Source of the DNA: Rhipicephalus microplus
Lineage: Eukaryota > Arthropoda > Arachnida > Ixodida > Ixodidae
DNA length: 64,000 nt
Assembly: GCF_043290135.1 (NCBI RefSeq)
Contig: NC_134705.1
Coordinates: 96,737,239 to 96,801,238, forward strand
Reading direction: 5' to 3'
Shown: positions 1-13,079 of the stretch, in pieces
Layout of the letters: the number at the start of each line of letters is the position of its first letter
How positions within the stretch are numbered: position 1 is the stretch's first letter
Translations under genes and position numbers: made by a program
Notes under the pieces: model-generated
Seen by the model: only the letters and a program-made list of their open reading frames with translations
Told to the model about the DNA's origin: nothing
Databases searched by the model: none

Positions 1-1403
<1,403 letters not shown>

Positions 1404-1609
1404 AAAATTAAGGCAACATATAATTACTTCTTTCGCAGAATCCGTGCACCGGTTTGTCCGCCATGTGATGTAATTACTGTGTTGGTCTAGATAACGAGCA
1501 CTGTGTGTGAGAAAGACAGAGGTAGTATAAAAATAAAAGATACATATAAAGAAAGAGATACTTCGTGAGTGGATTGAAATTAGGGAGCTTTAAAAAAAAA
1601 AGGTCAAAG

Positions 1610-1822
1610 TGCTGAAGCGTAACTTTTGAACGTTGGCTAAACTGCGTCTTTTGGTGAAGCCAATGCTGGCCATACGAAGCCAAATGAAGCCTAAGAACGA
1701 AGACTAGGCAAATCCGTGTACTAACCATCATTCCCATGCTTCCTGAAGCACCGTGCGTTGCAGCTCTCATATTCAGTAGCCCCAGAGTTACCTCTAGTAG
1801 CTATTGTAGGAAGCTCTATGGT
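1610..1822. mobile_element. MITE-like repeat, CTAGAGGG family (right part)
   Basis: Matches the right half of the element at 56703-57145. It has a segment like 'catcattcccatgct', then a relative of 'gcgttgcagctc', then 'gccagagttccctctag' in altered form, and ends near an 'agctctatgg' terminus. The left end is not recognisable here. Confidence 0.5.
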
Positions 1823-3392
1823 CATAATAGTCGAAATTTAACGTCATATTAACGTTATTTGATGGCGTACACGTGTCAGCACCACTTGTTCAAAAGTGGA
1901 CCGACAGAGGAGGCAGTGCAGGGCTGCGTGAGGTGCTGGAGGGCAATGCCGGTATAGGATCAATTCAATGGACTCCGAAGAAGAAAAGCAAAAAGACAGC
2001 TGTGCTTTTTGTTAATACCTTCCTGTAGAGTTAACGTGGTGCTTGTGCAACGTCTGTATGTGTTTATAGAAAATGTGCATGCAGCTGAAACATTTTAATT
2101 GTTATCTGGAATGACCACCTCTGAGAATCAGCCTTCCCCTCTCATATGCACAACTAATCAACATAAAAAAAGAAGAAAGAGATATAAATGCTGACAGAGT
2201 AATGAAGTGATATAAAGTCTATCGTTTTGGAACTTACTCGTATTCGCGTGGTACTTATAAGAAAGGCACAACACTAACGTAAATAGAAAGGCAGGTGTGC
2301 TAATGTTTGTCTCGTTTTTGTCGTGTTTCCTTCTTACATGTACCGAAATAATACAAGCTAAGTTCATGGATGACCAACTCATCAGAGCTACAACACTTCT
2401 GAACAACACTTCTATCGTTTTTCTCTTTCATGCTGCTTCAACGATACTGCACGCGTCGTTTTCTGTGGTCCAGCGAAGGACGCTTTTTCCTCAGTCGCTG
2501 CACGACGGACGAATAGACAGAACAGCACAGAGAGTGTAATGTAATGGCAAGCGAAAATAGCAGCCGTGCCTGTGTAACAGACGGACGTGTAATGTATAGA
2601 ACGATGACTCAGTTTATGAAGTTGAGATAGTCTGAGTCATGCATTAAGATTGCCCTGCGAGGCTAATAAAAAAGGAAAAGGAAATGTAGTTGTCTCCGGG
2701 CCCTCCAAGCGTACATTACCGCTTTCTTTCGCGGCTAGGAGGGGAAAAAAAAGGAGGGGGGGGGGATTGTTCCCACGAGAGGGGCGTACTATTCTGTAGC
2801 GAAAATAAAAGGCAGTGTGAGAACTTATGCGGTGACTCATGCGACAGGTATCTCGGCAACCAAAGGCAGTGAACTTCCATTGTTAAACTCCACTTATCAA
2901 CTTCTTAGCTTCGCTGTTCTGTCCCGTAGGAAGTCAGTACTAAAGATGAATGGCGCAAAAAAAAAGCGTGACTATGACTACACGAAAAGCAAGCAGACAT
3001 CACAGTGTTAATATTCCATTTATAGATTTATGATATTTACTTTTTGTTTTAATTACCACACGAAATTTCATTGTCTTACTGCTTTTTTTACATTAAATAT
3101 GGAAATGACCACTGTTGTACACAAACTCATTTTAGATATGTTTTGATCAATATGTTGTTATCGATGCAACTCATGTACACTTATTTACTTTATTTTGTAG
3201 CACGCTGTCTATAGCGATGCCATAAAGGGCTTTCAGGCAGTCTCAAACTTTTCGCAACCGCTTTTCGGCTGAAGGGCAGTTGGAAATACAGTTGAAAAGT
3301 TGAAGGACAGTTGAAAAAAAACAGTTAGAAATAAAGATTTGATTGATTGATAACCTACTTGCCCCGTAGTAATGAAAATAAACAAAAATACC
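1823..3392. other. No gene recognised
   Basis: Open frames on both strands are short and lack coding character. There is a run of ten G at 2758-2767. I see no diagnosable element. Confidence 0.45.
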
Positions 3393-3606
3393 AATATCTG
3401 GGGCGTAACCAGAAAAAGATTACGAGGGACGCATTGGTGGAGGGCTTCGCCTATTTCAACCAGTTAATGTTGTTTAACGCACGCTGACAGAGTACACGAG
3501 CCTCTGCCATCTCGGCTCCATGGAAATGCGACCACCACGGCCTGGATCAAAGCCGCGACCCGCGGGCCAGCAGCCGAGATCCGTAACCTCCGTACCACTG
3601 CGGCGT
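3393..3606 (-). mobile_element. tRNA-derived SINE, strongly diverged copy
   Basis: Reverse orientation, so the tRNA-derived head is on the right (about 3540-3606) and the tail on the left. Recognisable blocks are the 'gtggagggct' segment, the 'ttctttaacg' relative and the 'cgcgggccagcagccgag' segment next to the promoter region. Much older than the copies at 28197 and 37566. Confidence 0.65.
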
Positions 3607-4084
3607 ACAATCTATAGCTTAGTCGGACAATTTAGTAAGTCAGTGCTATCTTTTTCTTCCTACCAGCTTTCTACGGTAGTGTCGACCGTTGGGTAGTTCA
3701 ATATCAGTAATAAAAAGATAAATTTAACCGTTATTTCTTACGGTGCCGGTGTCAGGACTTGAGTATATTTTGAGACGTTATTTCTTTATAGCAGAGCATT
3801 GTGGTCGAGGTTTGCTGTGCATCGTACATAGAAAATGATCGTCATAATAAACAGGCATGCGCTCTACCGCCGCCCAAGTGCTCGGTACACATGATTAATA
3901 AAAGACGATGAAATAGGAGGCCCCTAATCGATGTAGGTGTCCCGTGTGTTCCCTGGTGAATCTATGTAGCGGCCCAGGATTAGTGGTGGGATTACATGTT
4001 ACGCAATTATAAAGATAAAAAAAAAACAATGCACTACTATCAAGCAGGTAGTGTAAAACAAAAATTCGAAATTCATTAAAAAAA
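3607..4084. other. No gene recognised
   Basis: Low-complexity A/T-rich flank between a diverged SINE and the 146-bp repeat element. I see nothing else in it. Confidence 0.4.
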
Positions 4085-5189
4085 CAAAGAACATAAAAAA
4101 ATGGTAGATCGCACGCACTATGGCAATCCATAATATGCGAGCAGGAATGAGAAAGCTTGATACGTCACTTTGAAGTGAGCACGACGTGACGAGGTGGACG
4201 TAAATTACGCCGTACATGACTTCCATGCCATGATTATCATGCTTGGGTGTGTCATTTATTGTCGTCGTCTATTCACGCCACCTGATACTAATTTTGGTAT
4301 GTGTGGAGCTAGCAAAACGGCCGTGAGCACGCTATGAGCGTAGCATGTAATCATGTTTCACATAACACGCATATCATGATTATCATGTTTAGACGCGTCA
4401 TTGCCTTCGTCCTCTATTCCCGTGATTTGATACCAAATTTGGTGTATGTGGAGTAGCGAAACTGCCACGAGCGCGCTATGAGCGTAGCACGTAATCATGT
4501 TTTACGTGATATGAATGTCATGATCATCATGTTTGGACATGTCATTCAGCTTCATCGTCGATTCACGACAAGCGATACCAATTTCGGTGGATGTGAAGTT
4601 AGCGAAACGGCCGCAAGCGCATCATGAGCGTGGCATGTTTTCATGTTCTGGCATTACACGCGTGTGAGTATCATGTTTACACCAGTTTTATACCTTCATC
4701 TTCTATTCAAGTCACGTAATACCAAATTTGCTATATGTGAAGCTTGTGATTCGAGCACGAGCGCATCGTGAGCATGTCTTGTAGTCATGTTCCTACATGA
4801 CACGCATCTCATAATCATCGTGTTTGCGCCAGTCATGTACCTTCGTCATCCACTGACGTCCCGTAATACCAAATTTGGTATACGTGAAGCTAACAAAACT
4901 AGTGCGAACGCACCATGAGCGGAACGCGTAGTCATAACATAAATATCATGACATGCATGTCATAGTTTCCACGTTAGGGTCGGTCATGTTCGCTATGCAG
5001 TCATGCCATGCCAGTTTTGCAAAATGCCTTGTGAAGCTAGCGAAACGGCCGCGAGCATGCCATGAGCGTAGCTTATAATCATGTTTTCCGTGTCACGCAT
5101 AGCATAATTGTCATGTTTAGACGTTCCATTGCCTTCGTCATCTATTCACGTCATTTGATACCAAATTTGATGTATGTGGAGCTAGCGAA

Positions 5190-5490
5190 AGACACATGGC
5201 TCGGTAGCAATGAGTACTTCTGTGATGCCTTGACTTGAGAACCTTTATTAGCCTTTATTTTTTTGCCAGCCCACTGGCAGCAGAATGCCCCGGTCATCAT
5301 TGTTGGCAGAGTCCAGCCAGTAGACAGGCCTGCTGGCACTGGTTGGCCACCAGTTGGTGAAGGTCCTCCAGGCTGAACACCCGCATCCTCACGACTCTGT
5401 ATGTCCCGTAACATTAAAGATCCCCGCGGGACAATATTCAGGTTGGAGCCGTCATGACCAACATGAACCACCATGAACCACCACAAGGGC
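5190..5490 (-). mobile_element. Unidentified insertion with a 3' end on the minus strand
   Basis: This block breaks the 146-bp repeat pattern that continues on both sides. Read on the minus strand it has a short open segment ending in two TGA codons, followed by two AATAAA motifs, like the 3' end of a retroposed transcript or LINE. I cannot name the source. No target-site duplication was found. Confidence 0.35.
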
Positions 5491-5522
5491 AGCAAGGCCA
5501 TGAAATGTAAATTATGACATTC

Positions 5523-5760
5523 CTGATTAATATGTAGAGTTTAACGTCCGAAACCCACCATATGATTATGAGAGATGCCGTAGTGGAGGGCTCCGAAGAT
5601 TTCGGCCACCTGGGGTTCTTTAACGTGCACCCAAATCTGAGCACACGGGCCTACAGCACTTTCGCCTCCATCAAAAATGCAGCCGCCGAAGCCGAGATTC
5701 GATCCCGGTACCTGCGGGTCAGCAGCCGAGTACCTTACCCACTAGACCACCATGGCGGGG
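5523..5760 (-). mobile_element. tRNA-derived SINE (Ruka-like)
   Basis: Nearly complete reverse-oriented copy. On the minus strand it starts with the tRNA-like head: the A-box region is in 'tggtctagtgggtaagg' and a slightly altered B box lies near 5690. The conserved body follows and it ends at the 'gtttaacgt' tail. It lies inside the 146-bp repeat element. Confidence 0.85.
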
Positions 5761-5845
5761 CGGCCAGGAGAGCTGAAAGTCGTAGGCGGCTAGATATATG
5801 TGCTCAAGGTCACCGGAGTTCGCTAAGAAATGCTTCGAATTTGAC

Positions 5846-7630
5846 AGCAGCCGAAATTGCTAGGACACCGCGAAGAACAAGAATATTATAATACTTCGAT
5901 TATATAGCTCTGTGTGAGAATCAGATCTTAAATTTTTCTAAGATTAGGTTCAGTGATAGTATCTGATGGTAATGCGTACCATTCGGTTTTTGTGCGTGGC
6001 AAAAATGAATGTGCATAGTGAAGAACGCCGCTGAGCCCGAAATGAGCTCCACCCTCCGTGAAATAGAGTGCCACATCTGTTTGCTTCTTACGATTACAAA
6101 GAATGGCCTTTCCCGGTACGGCAGAACACTGGTTACGTACCCACGTGAGCACGTAATATCGCTTGCGCAAAGAACAAGTTGCATAGCGCACGAAAAAGGA
6201 AGCTCGATTTTTTCTTTGCAGCACCGCGTAAATTCTTGCGGAACATAAAAGAATAACCGAGACTGCTTGATAGCCGAGATATGGCCACTAACTAACCAGG
6301 CACCCAACCGGGCCACCTTAGTCGTGCACTAGGAAGAGTTACCTCAGAGGTTGGGAAATGCGTCGTTAATTCCAATATTGCGTATGTCTCTCTCGCCCCT
6401 CATTATCTTCTCTCTCCCTCTTTTCCTCCCTCCTGGTTTAGTGGAAATATTTCAAGCCTATCAACCATGGCCTCAGTCACCCAGCCGAGACATGAACTAT
6501 CGCGGGCGCCCTAATAAACTACACTACAGCTAGGAGAGAAAGGGTAACGTACTGCTTTCCCGAGAGAGAGGGCAAATAAAATACGCTTTCTGCGGTTTAC
6601 AAACGAATTTTTTTTTCTCGTCATGTTGGCACAGTCGGTTTCAATGCAGCCCTCTTTTCGAAGTTCTCACGTCGATATAAAAATAAAAAGAAAAGAAACA
6701 AAAAGAAAGGGGGGCTAACATGAGCGGTAACGGGAGAGTTTAACCAGCAGCTATATAGCCTGACCTAATAATATGCGCGTCTCTTATATTATTATGTCAA
6801 TGATCGATGATCAAGATGTAGAAAATATTTCAAGGACAACAACAACAAGTCATTTTTTTTTCCTGGACTGATGTGATTGTCGTTTTGTTCTTTATATATA
6901 CACGGTTCGTACGATACGGTTCACGGTGCGAATGTGGTATGAATAGAATAAATGGTATAGAAGGAAAGCTAGGGAGGTCAACCAGTCTATAGGACAACCA
7001 GTTTGTTAACCTACACGGGGGAAGGGATGAGGGAGATTGAATAAATGAGAGGAAAGAGAGGAGAGAGACAGAAAGATAGCACATCATATAGCATATGCAC
7101 CAGCACCTAGTCGGGATGAGTCCATGAACCTGGCGTGGAAACGCAACTTTACTACCACTGCCGCTTGTCCAAGTCCATTTTTCTCGTAAACTTCAGCAGT
7201 TCTTCGGTTGCCCTCAGCAGCATAGAGTTTTGTCGACGACATTCTAGAACATATTCAGCAGACATTTTGTCTATTGTCAAGACGCGCTATGAAGGACGCT
7301 AATGATTGTCTCTCCACATTATAGACCAGAGAGTCACACAGGATGTGGCGACTCCTCGCAACTCCAGGCATCGCAGAGAGCGTTGTAGGCCATTCCAATG
7401 CGGAAGGTATGCGATTTAGCAAATGCCACTTCTAACTATAAACAACAAAGCAGTGTGGCCTCTCTTCGATGGAGTCCACTTGGCGTATGGTGATGAATCC
7501 AAGAGCGCCGGTGGTGTTGATGCTTGGTGATCCTACAATTCTTGTAGCATCACCACTGTAGCATCAACATTGATGCTATAATGATTGATGATGCTAAAAT
7601 TCTGGTTATCCTCTGTGCCTTTTTCTCAAT
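5846..7630. other. No gene recognised
   Basis: Holds one open frame of 131 codons on the minus strand (5921-6316) and shorter ones, none with a recognisable domain, plus A-rich and GA-rich low-complexity runs. I cannot support a gene here. Confidence 0.4.
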
Positions 7631-7649
7631 TATATATATATATATAGTC

Positions 7650-7862
7650 CAGTAGATTCTCCGTGAGCGGTCACAACGTGGTTTTATTTCGACGTTTCGG
7701 CCTAGAGTCTGGCCTTCATAAGGATCCTGATGAAGGCCAGACTCTGGGCCGAAACATCGAATTCCCGTCGATATCTGTCCTTCACCTGGCAACAGCGATT
7801 GCGTACCACCCATACCTTCCGGCATGGCGGACGACTCTGTCAGCACATCGGGTATAATCAGT
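7650..7862. mobile_element. Penelope-like element relic with hammerhead-like palindrome
   Basis: Positions 7694-7755 form a 62-bp near-perfect palindrome centred on GGATCC. On the plus strand it contains CTGATGA (7727-7733), a GGCC/GGCC stem and GAAAC (7751-7755). An ATCGA/TCGAT stem and a TATC site follow, and AAGGAT upstream can pair with GTCCTT downstream. That is the layout of the minimal type I hammerhead ribozymes known from Penelope-like elements. An extra A after CTGATGA and a C/A mismatch in stem III suggest it is degenerate. A short TA tract precedes the element. Confidence 0.5.
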
Positions 7863-8640
7863 TCGCCGTGCCGCAAACCTTGATTCTTTTCGTTTATGCA
7901 AAGAGCGCTGTTACCGTGCTATCTGCTTCGATCGAGAACTGAGACCAAGCCAGCGTGGCGGAAGTAGATTGAGGAGCGATGGCCACCGCGTATCTTTAAC
8001 TAGTTCACGAAGCGCCGTCATGTATATTATTATTTTTATTATTTTTTGCGGTCGTAAAAGCAAACGTGTCGGCGACGCCCGGCTGATCGTGCATGATGCC
8101 CTCGAGTTCGATAATTCGCGTTAGTTACGGTCTGCATGGCATAAGGTGTTTCGCAAGGCTGTGCGTACGGGGCTGTGGGGCTGGCAGGAGGGACCCTCCA
8201 CAACCCAGCAGGGGCCGGCGTAAGCAGAAACATTTATCGGGAGAAGGGGGGGGGGGAGCAGTTCCGTTAGGTAGATGTGGTGGACTGTCATTTTGAGCTC
8301 TGTATACCACAGCAAAAAGAATGCAAAGACCGAAGGCACGGGTTGGGTGTGCCACCCCCAGCGCTACACCACTGCCCCATAGCCATCCGGAGAGGCCACC
8401 CCCTTCTATGTCATTCATACCCCCAGTCGAATCTCTCACGTGATTTTTTTCATTTGCAGGGTTATGGCTACACTTGTTTTTGTTTTTTTTGACAATGATA
8501 GTCACCAAGGAACCCTCAAGTGGCGTTCAAAGAACGGTTTACGACATGAAGGAAGGAAAAAAAAAGGAGGAAACATTACGTCACACGAGTGAAGCACACC
8601 GGATCGGCCCAACACGTGATCAGACCTCTAGAGAGTGCGC
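7863..8640. other. No gene recognised
   Basis: Contains a G-run at about 8247-8257 and short open frames on both strands with no recognisable domain. Confidence 0.4.
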
Positions 8641-8644
8641 TGTT

Positions 8645-8870
8645 TTATAGCAGTCTCGGTGGAGTTTCGTTTTTAAACCTCCTTTAGGAGCCGCTTGCTC
8701 TGCGCCGAACCAGCACGCTTCGATCAAAAGCTACCGGGCGCCATACCCTGTAGTCTCGGTGAGTCTCGTTGCTTGCGTGACCCTGCTGGAAAGGGTCACG
8801 TGTTGGGTCGACGCTGCTGACTTCAAAACGGCTTGGCTTGCCTATAGGCTGGCTGTGTGACTTCATGCTA
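8645..8870. repeat. Possible diverged SINE body
   Basis: Shares the block 'gggtcgacgctgctgac' with the SINE-like element at 32266-32430, and 'ccctgctgg' sits at a similar place upstream. The minus-strand open frame of 60 codons here (8684-8866) is therefore more likely a by-product of the repeat than a gene. Confidence 0.3.
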
Positions 8871-9026
8871 CCTCCTTGCTTTTTCTTTCCTTCATGGTTT
8901 ACACCTCACCCTTAACATGGAATGCCGTAGACCAACGGAAGGCCTTCGTGGGAAGCACGTCATCGTTTCAGTTTCATTTTACATTTCCGCATCCATTGCG
9001 GAGCTCGTTTTTTTTTTCGGACTCGA

Positions 9027-9365
9027 TCATGGAGTTTGCTAAAATCGACTAGGAGGAACTTCGGCACTGCAACCATTCAGCCACCATGGGAATGACGGGT
9101 ATTACACGGATTTGCCTATTCTTCCTGCTTCCAGCTTCGAACGCACTAGTAGATCTTGTTAACTGCAATGTTTCAGTTATGTCTCGAATAAAAAAATGGC
9201 CGTCGTGAGCTTCGTGACCCAATTCTAATTGGTGAGCCTAAAAGGTCAAGGACGCAAAGCGCAACTGCTCAACATTAACTGATTGTAGTTTCGTGACAAA
9301 GTAGCTCCAAGTCACGCGAAGCCAAACGAAAGCGAAAGTATGAAGGTTAGACACATTTGTGGACT
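9027..9365. mobile_element. MITE-like repeat, CTAGAGGG family
   Basis: Begins with a 'catggagtt' terminus followed by 'gactaggaggaac', a 'ggcactgcaaccattcagc' block and 'ccatgggaatga'. This matches the left terminal inverted repeat of the element at 56703-57145. The inner part and the 'aagtatgaaggttag' segment are present; the right terminus is missing. Confidence 0.55.
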
Positions 9366-9949
9366 ACACTACAGTGTCTCGAAATATACTGCCTAGTGTG
9401 CTGGGCGCGGGCTAGGAGATGGCCCCGCAGCTGATGACTGCCAGCAGCGCCAGCATGGTGCGCTGCTGTGCGAGTGGGTGCATTTGCGTTCATTCCTTGC
9501 GCTCCGCAAGCGCTGCGAAGCTTGCAGGAGGCCGAGCCGCACGAGGCCAACTATTATTTTCCTGCAATTTCGGAGTGCTTTTTTTTACATAATGCTTTAT
9601 GTTATAATAACTGCTCGATTGCTTTCACAGTACTGGCGCTTTGCAATACCAAATGAAGATCACTTCGTGGCATACATTTCGCCATCTGCTACTGGATGCA
9701 AAAAAAAAAAAAAACGCAGATCCCACGTAACTTGGTAAGCAATGCTATGCAAGGTGACTCTGTTGTATTCTTTTATTTAAGTGAAACATTATGAAGTGGC
9801 ACTAAATATATGCAAGAAATTGAATAGTCAACACTGGAACGAGAATTGGCGTTTCACGAACATTTGGCTCTTCTTGCAAAGTATTTCGAAGACCATATGT
9901 TAAGGGGGTGATCGTGAGGGCACTCAGACGTAGGCGATTCGGTAGATAA

Positions 9950-9952
<3 letters not shown>

Positions 9953-10044
<92 letters not shown>
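9953..10044. repeat. (GATA)n microsatellite
   Basis: About 23 GATA units. They are preceded by the 'gcactcagacgtaggcg' block, which also precedes the CAGA/GATA tract at 32662, so the tract is part of a dispersed repeat. Confidence 0.95.
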
Positions 10045-10047
<3 letters not shown>

Positions 10048-10252
10048 GCTCGAAGTGGTTGCAGTACGCAACGAAATTAAATCGATAGATGCTCGAAGTG
10101 GTTGCAGTACGCAACGAAATTAAATCGATAGATGCTCGAAGTGGTTGCAGTACGCAACGAAATTAAATCGATAGATGCTCGAAGTGGTTGCAGCACGCAA
10201 CGAAATTAAATAGATAGATGCTCGAAGTGGTTGCAATACGCAACGAAATTAA
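10045..10252. repeat. 43-bp minisatellite, five copies
   Basis: Units begin at 10045, 10088, 10131, 10174 and 10217, exactly 43 bp apart, each starting 'gatgctcgaagtgg'. Units differ by one to three bases. Each unit ends in a remnant of the GATA tract, so the junction between the tract and its flank appears to have been duplicated in tandem. Confidence 0.95.
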
Positions 10253-10714
10253 TTTTAAAAACAATTGACAGTATAACCATCAGAGATATTTTCAAGAATG
10301 TGCTTTATTCTTGAGAGCAGCCTGCATCGCATTAGAATTTGAGTGAAAACAAAGGATGATAACATGCCAATGATTAATCAGACACCTTTTCCTTGTTCGA
10401 CCGATAACTTCTTTGACACAGCGGTACAATACACGTCCTTTCTTTGCATTGCCACTTAGCTTTTAACATCTCAGGGTGTTGCACTGTACATATGGCACCG
10501 TCGAACTTCACAGTAAATCAGATGGCAGCTGTCACACACTGATTTTAAATGTGGCGAGGCTACGGAAACAGCAGGACGAGAGGAATTTCGCGCAATCGTG
10601 CTCCCTCTCGACACGCAGCGCCGCTTGTGGAATCTGAGAGCAGTCATCACATGCGGGGCCACCCCCTCCCGTACGGAATGCGAGCGCTGAGGACACTAGG
10701 CAGTATATTTCTAG

Positions 10715-10828
10715 ACACACTGCACTACACATCATTCCCACGCTGATGGCAGCGTCGTGCGTGGCAGCTCCCCTAAGCACTAGCGCCAGAGTTCCCTCAG
10801 GTGTATTTATATGAAACTCAATGCCTAC
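10715..10828. mobile_element. MITE-like repeat, CTAGAGGG family (right terminus)
   Basis: Contains 'catcattcccacgctga', 'gtgcgtggcagctcccc' and 'gcgccagagttccctc', then an 'aaactca' terminus. This matches the right terminal inverted repeat of the family. No left end is seen. Confidence 0.5.
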
Positions 10829-11394
10829 TGCAGTACTACGGCGTGAATCGTAAGCGTGTATCCTTGTTTTCGCAAGTCAAATTCTGTTAATTGATGAGCT
10901 TATAAGCGCAAGACTTCTTTTCCCTCATAAACAGACGTGCAACAACCTGCCCAAGGCCAGTTAAGAAAGTGCGCCACTGAGAAATAAAGCTAAGGAAATA
11001 AATATTGAAAACAGGGGCTATGACATCGTGCTTAAAGACGCAAAGGAAACTCGAATGAATGTGCATGAAGGAATATAAGATTTCAATGAAGTAAACATGG
11101 TACGGCGCATGCGCGTAAGTTCCAGTGAATTTTAGTGTGCACGGAGCATAATGTTCAACTGATGTACCTGTGTAAATAACGGAGTATAATACTTGCGCTC
11201 GAGCCATCAGAAAAAAGACACCGCGGATGTACCGAGAACACGCCATCGTGGTATGCATATCGTGTCGTTTTTCTGCCATGTTGCAACTTGATATGGAACT
11301 CATACGTGCCTTTGTTGGGTGGCTCACCAAAAACGCACATTAACCGTCCGCGTCGGTGGCGTCAACGCAAGGTATGAAAAAACAAACAAAAAAA

Positions 11395-11530
11395 ACTTAT
11401 CATCACGTTATGACGCTGCCACACGATGTCACCACGTGTCGACGCGTCGTCACGGACCGACAAACTGTGTGACGTCATATTGACGTTACCATGACGACAA
11501 TGTGACACCATACCGTGTGACGTCACCTGA
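11395..11530. repeat. Dense TGACGTCA/GTGACG-rich stretch
   Basis: Many copies of gtgacgtca-like and atgacg-like words within 135 bp, similar in flavour to 48645-48760. It could be a diverged repeat or a cluster of CRE/ATF-like sites. Confidence 0.35.
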
Positions 11531-11564
11531 TAATGTTATTACACGAAACCACAGATTGGTCAGA

Positions 11565-11930
11565 GGCACAGAGTTCACTATAAATAGATTAAAGGGAACT
11601 CTGTTGCTAGTGTCTAGGGGAACTGCGACGCATGGCGCTTCAGCCTGCATGGGAATCAGGTTTGGCGCAACACAAAGTTCAGCAAAGGTTTAGCACTTAC
11701 GCTTCACCGCCTTGACCTATTTAGGGTGACCAATTGAAATCGGGTAACGAATTTCATATCCGTCAGTTATTTTATTCGTCACAAAACCTAAACACAGCAA
11801 TACAGAAAGACTCAAGTGCGTTTCAAGCCACAAGCACGAAGACTATAAGCAAATTTGAGTACTGCCAACCATTCCCATGGGTGCTGAGTGATTGCAGAGA
11901 CACGGTCGCCTCTATAGTTACTCTACGCAT
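11565..11930. mobile_element. MITE-like repeat, CTAGAGGG family
   Basis: Both ends are recognisable: 'gaactctgttgctagtgtc', 'ctaggggaactgc' and 'gcttcagcctgcatgggaa' on the left, and 'ccattcccatgggtgctga' with 'gcctctatagtta' on the right, as an imperfect terminal inverted repeat. The interior shares 'gcgaagacta'-type blocks with the other copies. Confidence 0.55.
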
Positions 11931-12595
11931 AAGGGAACTGATTACGGAGGCCATACAAAACCAAGTGATTTGAAGAAAGCCCGCAATGACTCCACTCCTG
12001 GAGGCATTAAAGAAAGTTTTTGGAGGTTTGCGGGGAAGAATCTATAAACGCATTGACTGTAAAGAAAGAAGAAGACTATTTTCGCCTTCTACGCATTTCA
12101 AGCCAATGCGCAAGAGACATATGAACCTTTTTTTTTATTTTTAATTTTTTGCAAATCACGTTGGTGGAGCTGTGATTGCTATGGCTTTGCAAGTGGTTTA
12201 AAGAGAATGGATCCAAGGTCTTTCTGTCTAAACACATCGAACTTTTGCTGATACCGATGGAATGTTTTCCAATAGTGTTGCAATGACTGGCTGCGACTCA
12301 CGTGTTGACTTTGTAAAACGAGTCGACGATACGCGATGGAGCTTAGCTGTGTGTCGCAAAGGAATGGAAACCTTTTGCGTTCTCATTTTTATGAAGTCAC
12401 CATACAAGCGCACCATCCGCAAGTGATTAACTATCGAAGCTCAACGTACGGGGTCTGTTTTTATCACTGGGTTAGTCTGGATAATTCATTAAACTCTATT
12501 CTCAATTAATGGTTATGTCTGTCATTTCGGCATTTCCCATGGTTGCCGGGTGTCGTCCGCGTAACCAGTAGATCCAGCGAGGACGCGAGATAATA

Positions 12596-13077
12596 GAGAG
12601 GTTTAGTACTGCGTACGCTGCGTACGTGGCGGCGTTGCGCACGTAAGGATGCCACGTTCTGCGTAGTGCGCATGCGCAGACCGCAACGCGCACGTATCGC
12701 GCTACGTACGCAGCCGCTACGTACGCACGCATGAGATGCATGCGTGCGTACGTATGAGCTGATCGCGCCGCTCTCGAACAAGTTCGCGACAGCGCGAGAC
12801 TTCGTTTTGCAAAATGGCGGCATCGAGGGCAAGCACCGACCGGCTCTGTGGCTTAAAATATGGCCATAATCTGGCTATAACACTTGGATTGGCTCACATT
12901 GACTGTCAACAACACGTGCTTCTATTTTGATCTACCAGATGGCGCAACACGCTTCTCGCTCGTTACGTACGCGGGTACTACGGCGTACTAAAAGCCGATT
13001 AGTGATAAACGACGCCACATAACGCAAGGCGCTTGCGTGATGCGTACGTAGCACCATTCCGCAGTACTAAAGCTCTC
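12596..13077. mobile_element. 482-bp MITE with TA target duplication
   Basis: The ends are 'gagaggtttagtactgcg' and the reverse complement of 'gagagctttagtactgcg', an 18-bp terminal inverted repeat with one mismatch. TA lies at both outer borders (12594-12595 and 13078-13079), as for Tc1/mariner-type insertion. The subterminal regions are full of cgtacg/gcgtac words. There is no transposase frame, so it is non-autonomous. Confidence 0.85.
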
Positions 13078-13079
13078 TA

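Larger units (their letters stand above)
4085..5845. repeat. Interspersed element with internal 146-bp tandem repeats, copy 1
   Basis: The core (about 4200-5195) is seven degenerate units with a period of 142-150 bp. Each carries blocks like 'ataccaaatttggtat', 'gctagcgaaacggcc', 'catgagcgtagcatg' and 'atcatgttt'. Anchors such as 'catgagcgt' recur near 4330, 4472, 4621, 4764, 4914 and 5058. The left flank ('gagcacgacgtgacgagg') and the right end ('ccaggagagctgaaagtcg', then 'ttcgctaagaaatgcttcg') are shared with the element at 59570-61730, so this is a dispersed element rather than a local satellite. It is interrupted by an insertion at about 5190-5490 and by a SINE. Confidence 0.75.

Noticed and set aside
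5562..5891. Frames through SINE copies, including those at 28210 and 37650
   Set aside because: The same peptide recurs wherever a SINE lies and ends within it; not a gene.
8684..8866. A 60-codon minus-strand ORF with an RFEV motif, reminiscent of cotransporter N-termini that dock SPAK-type kinases
   Set aside because: The region shares 'gggtcgacgctgc.gac' and neighbouring words with a SINE-like body at 32340-32390, so the frame is better explained by a repeat.
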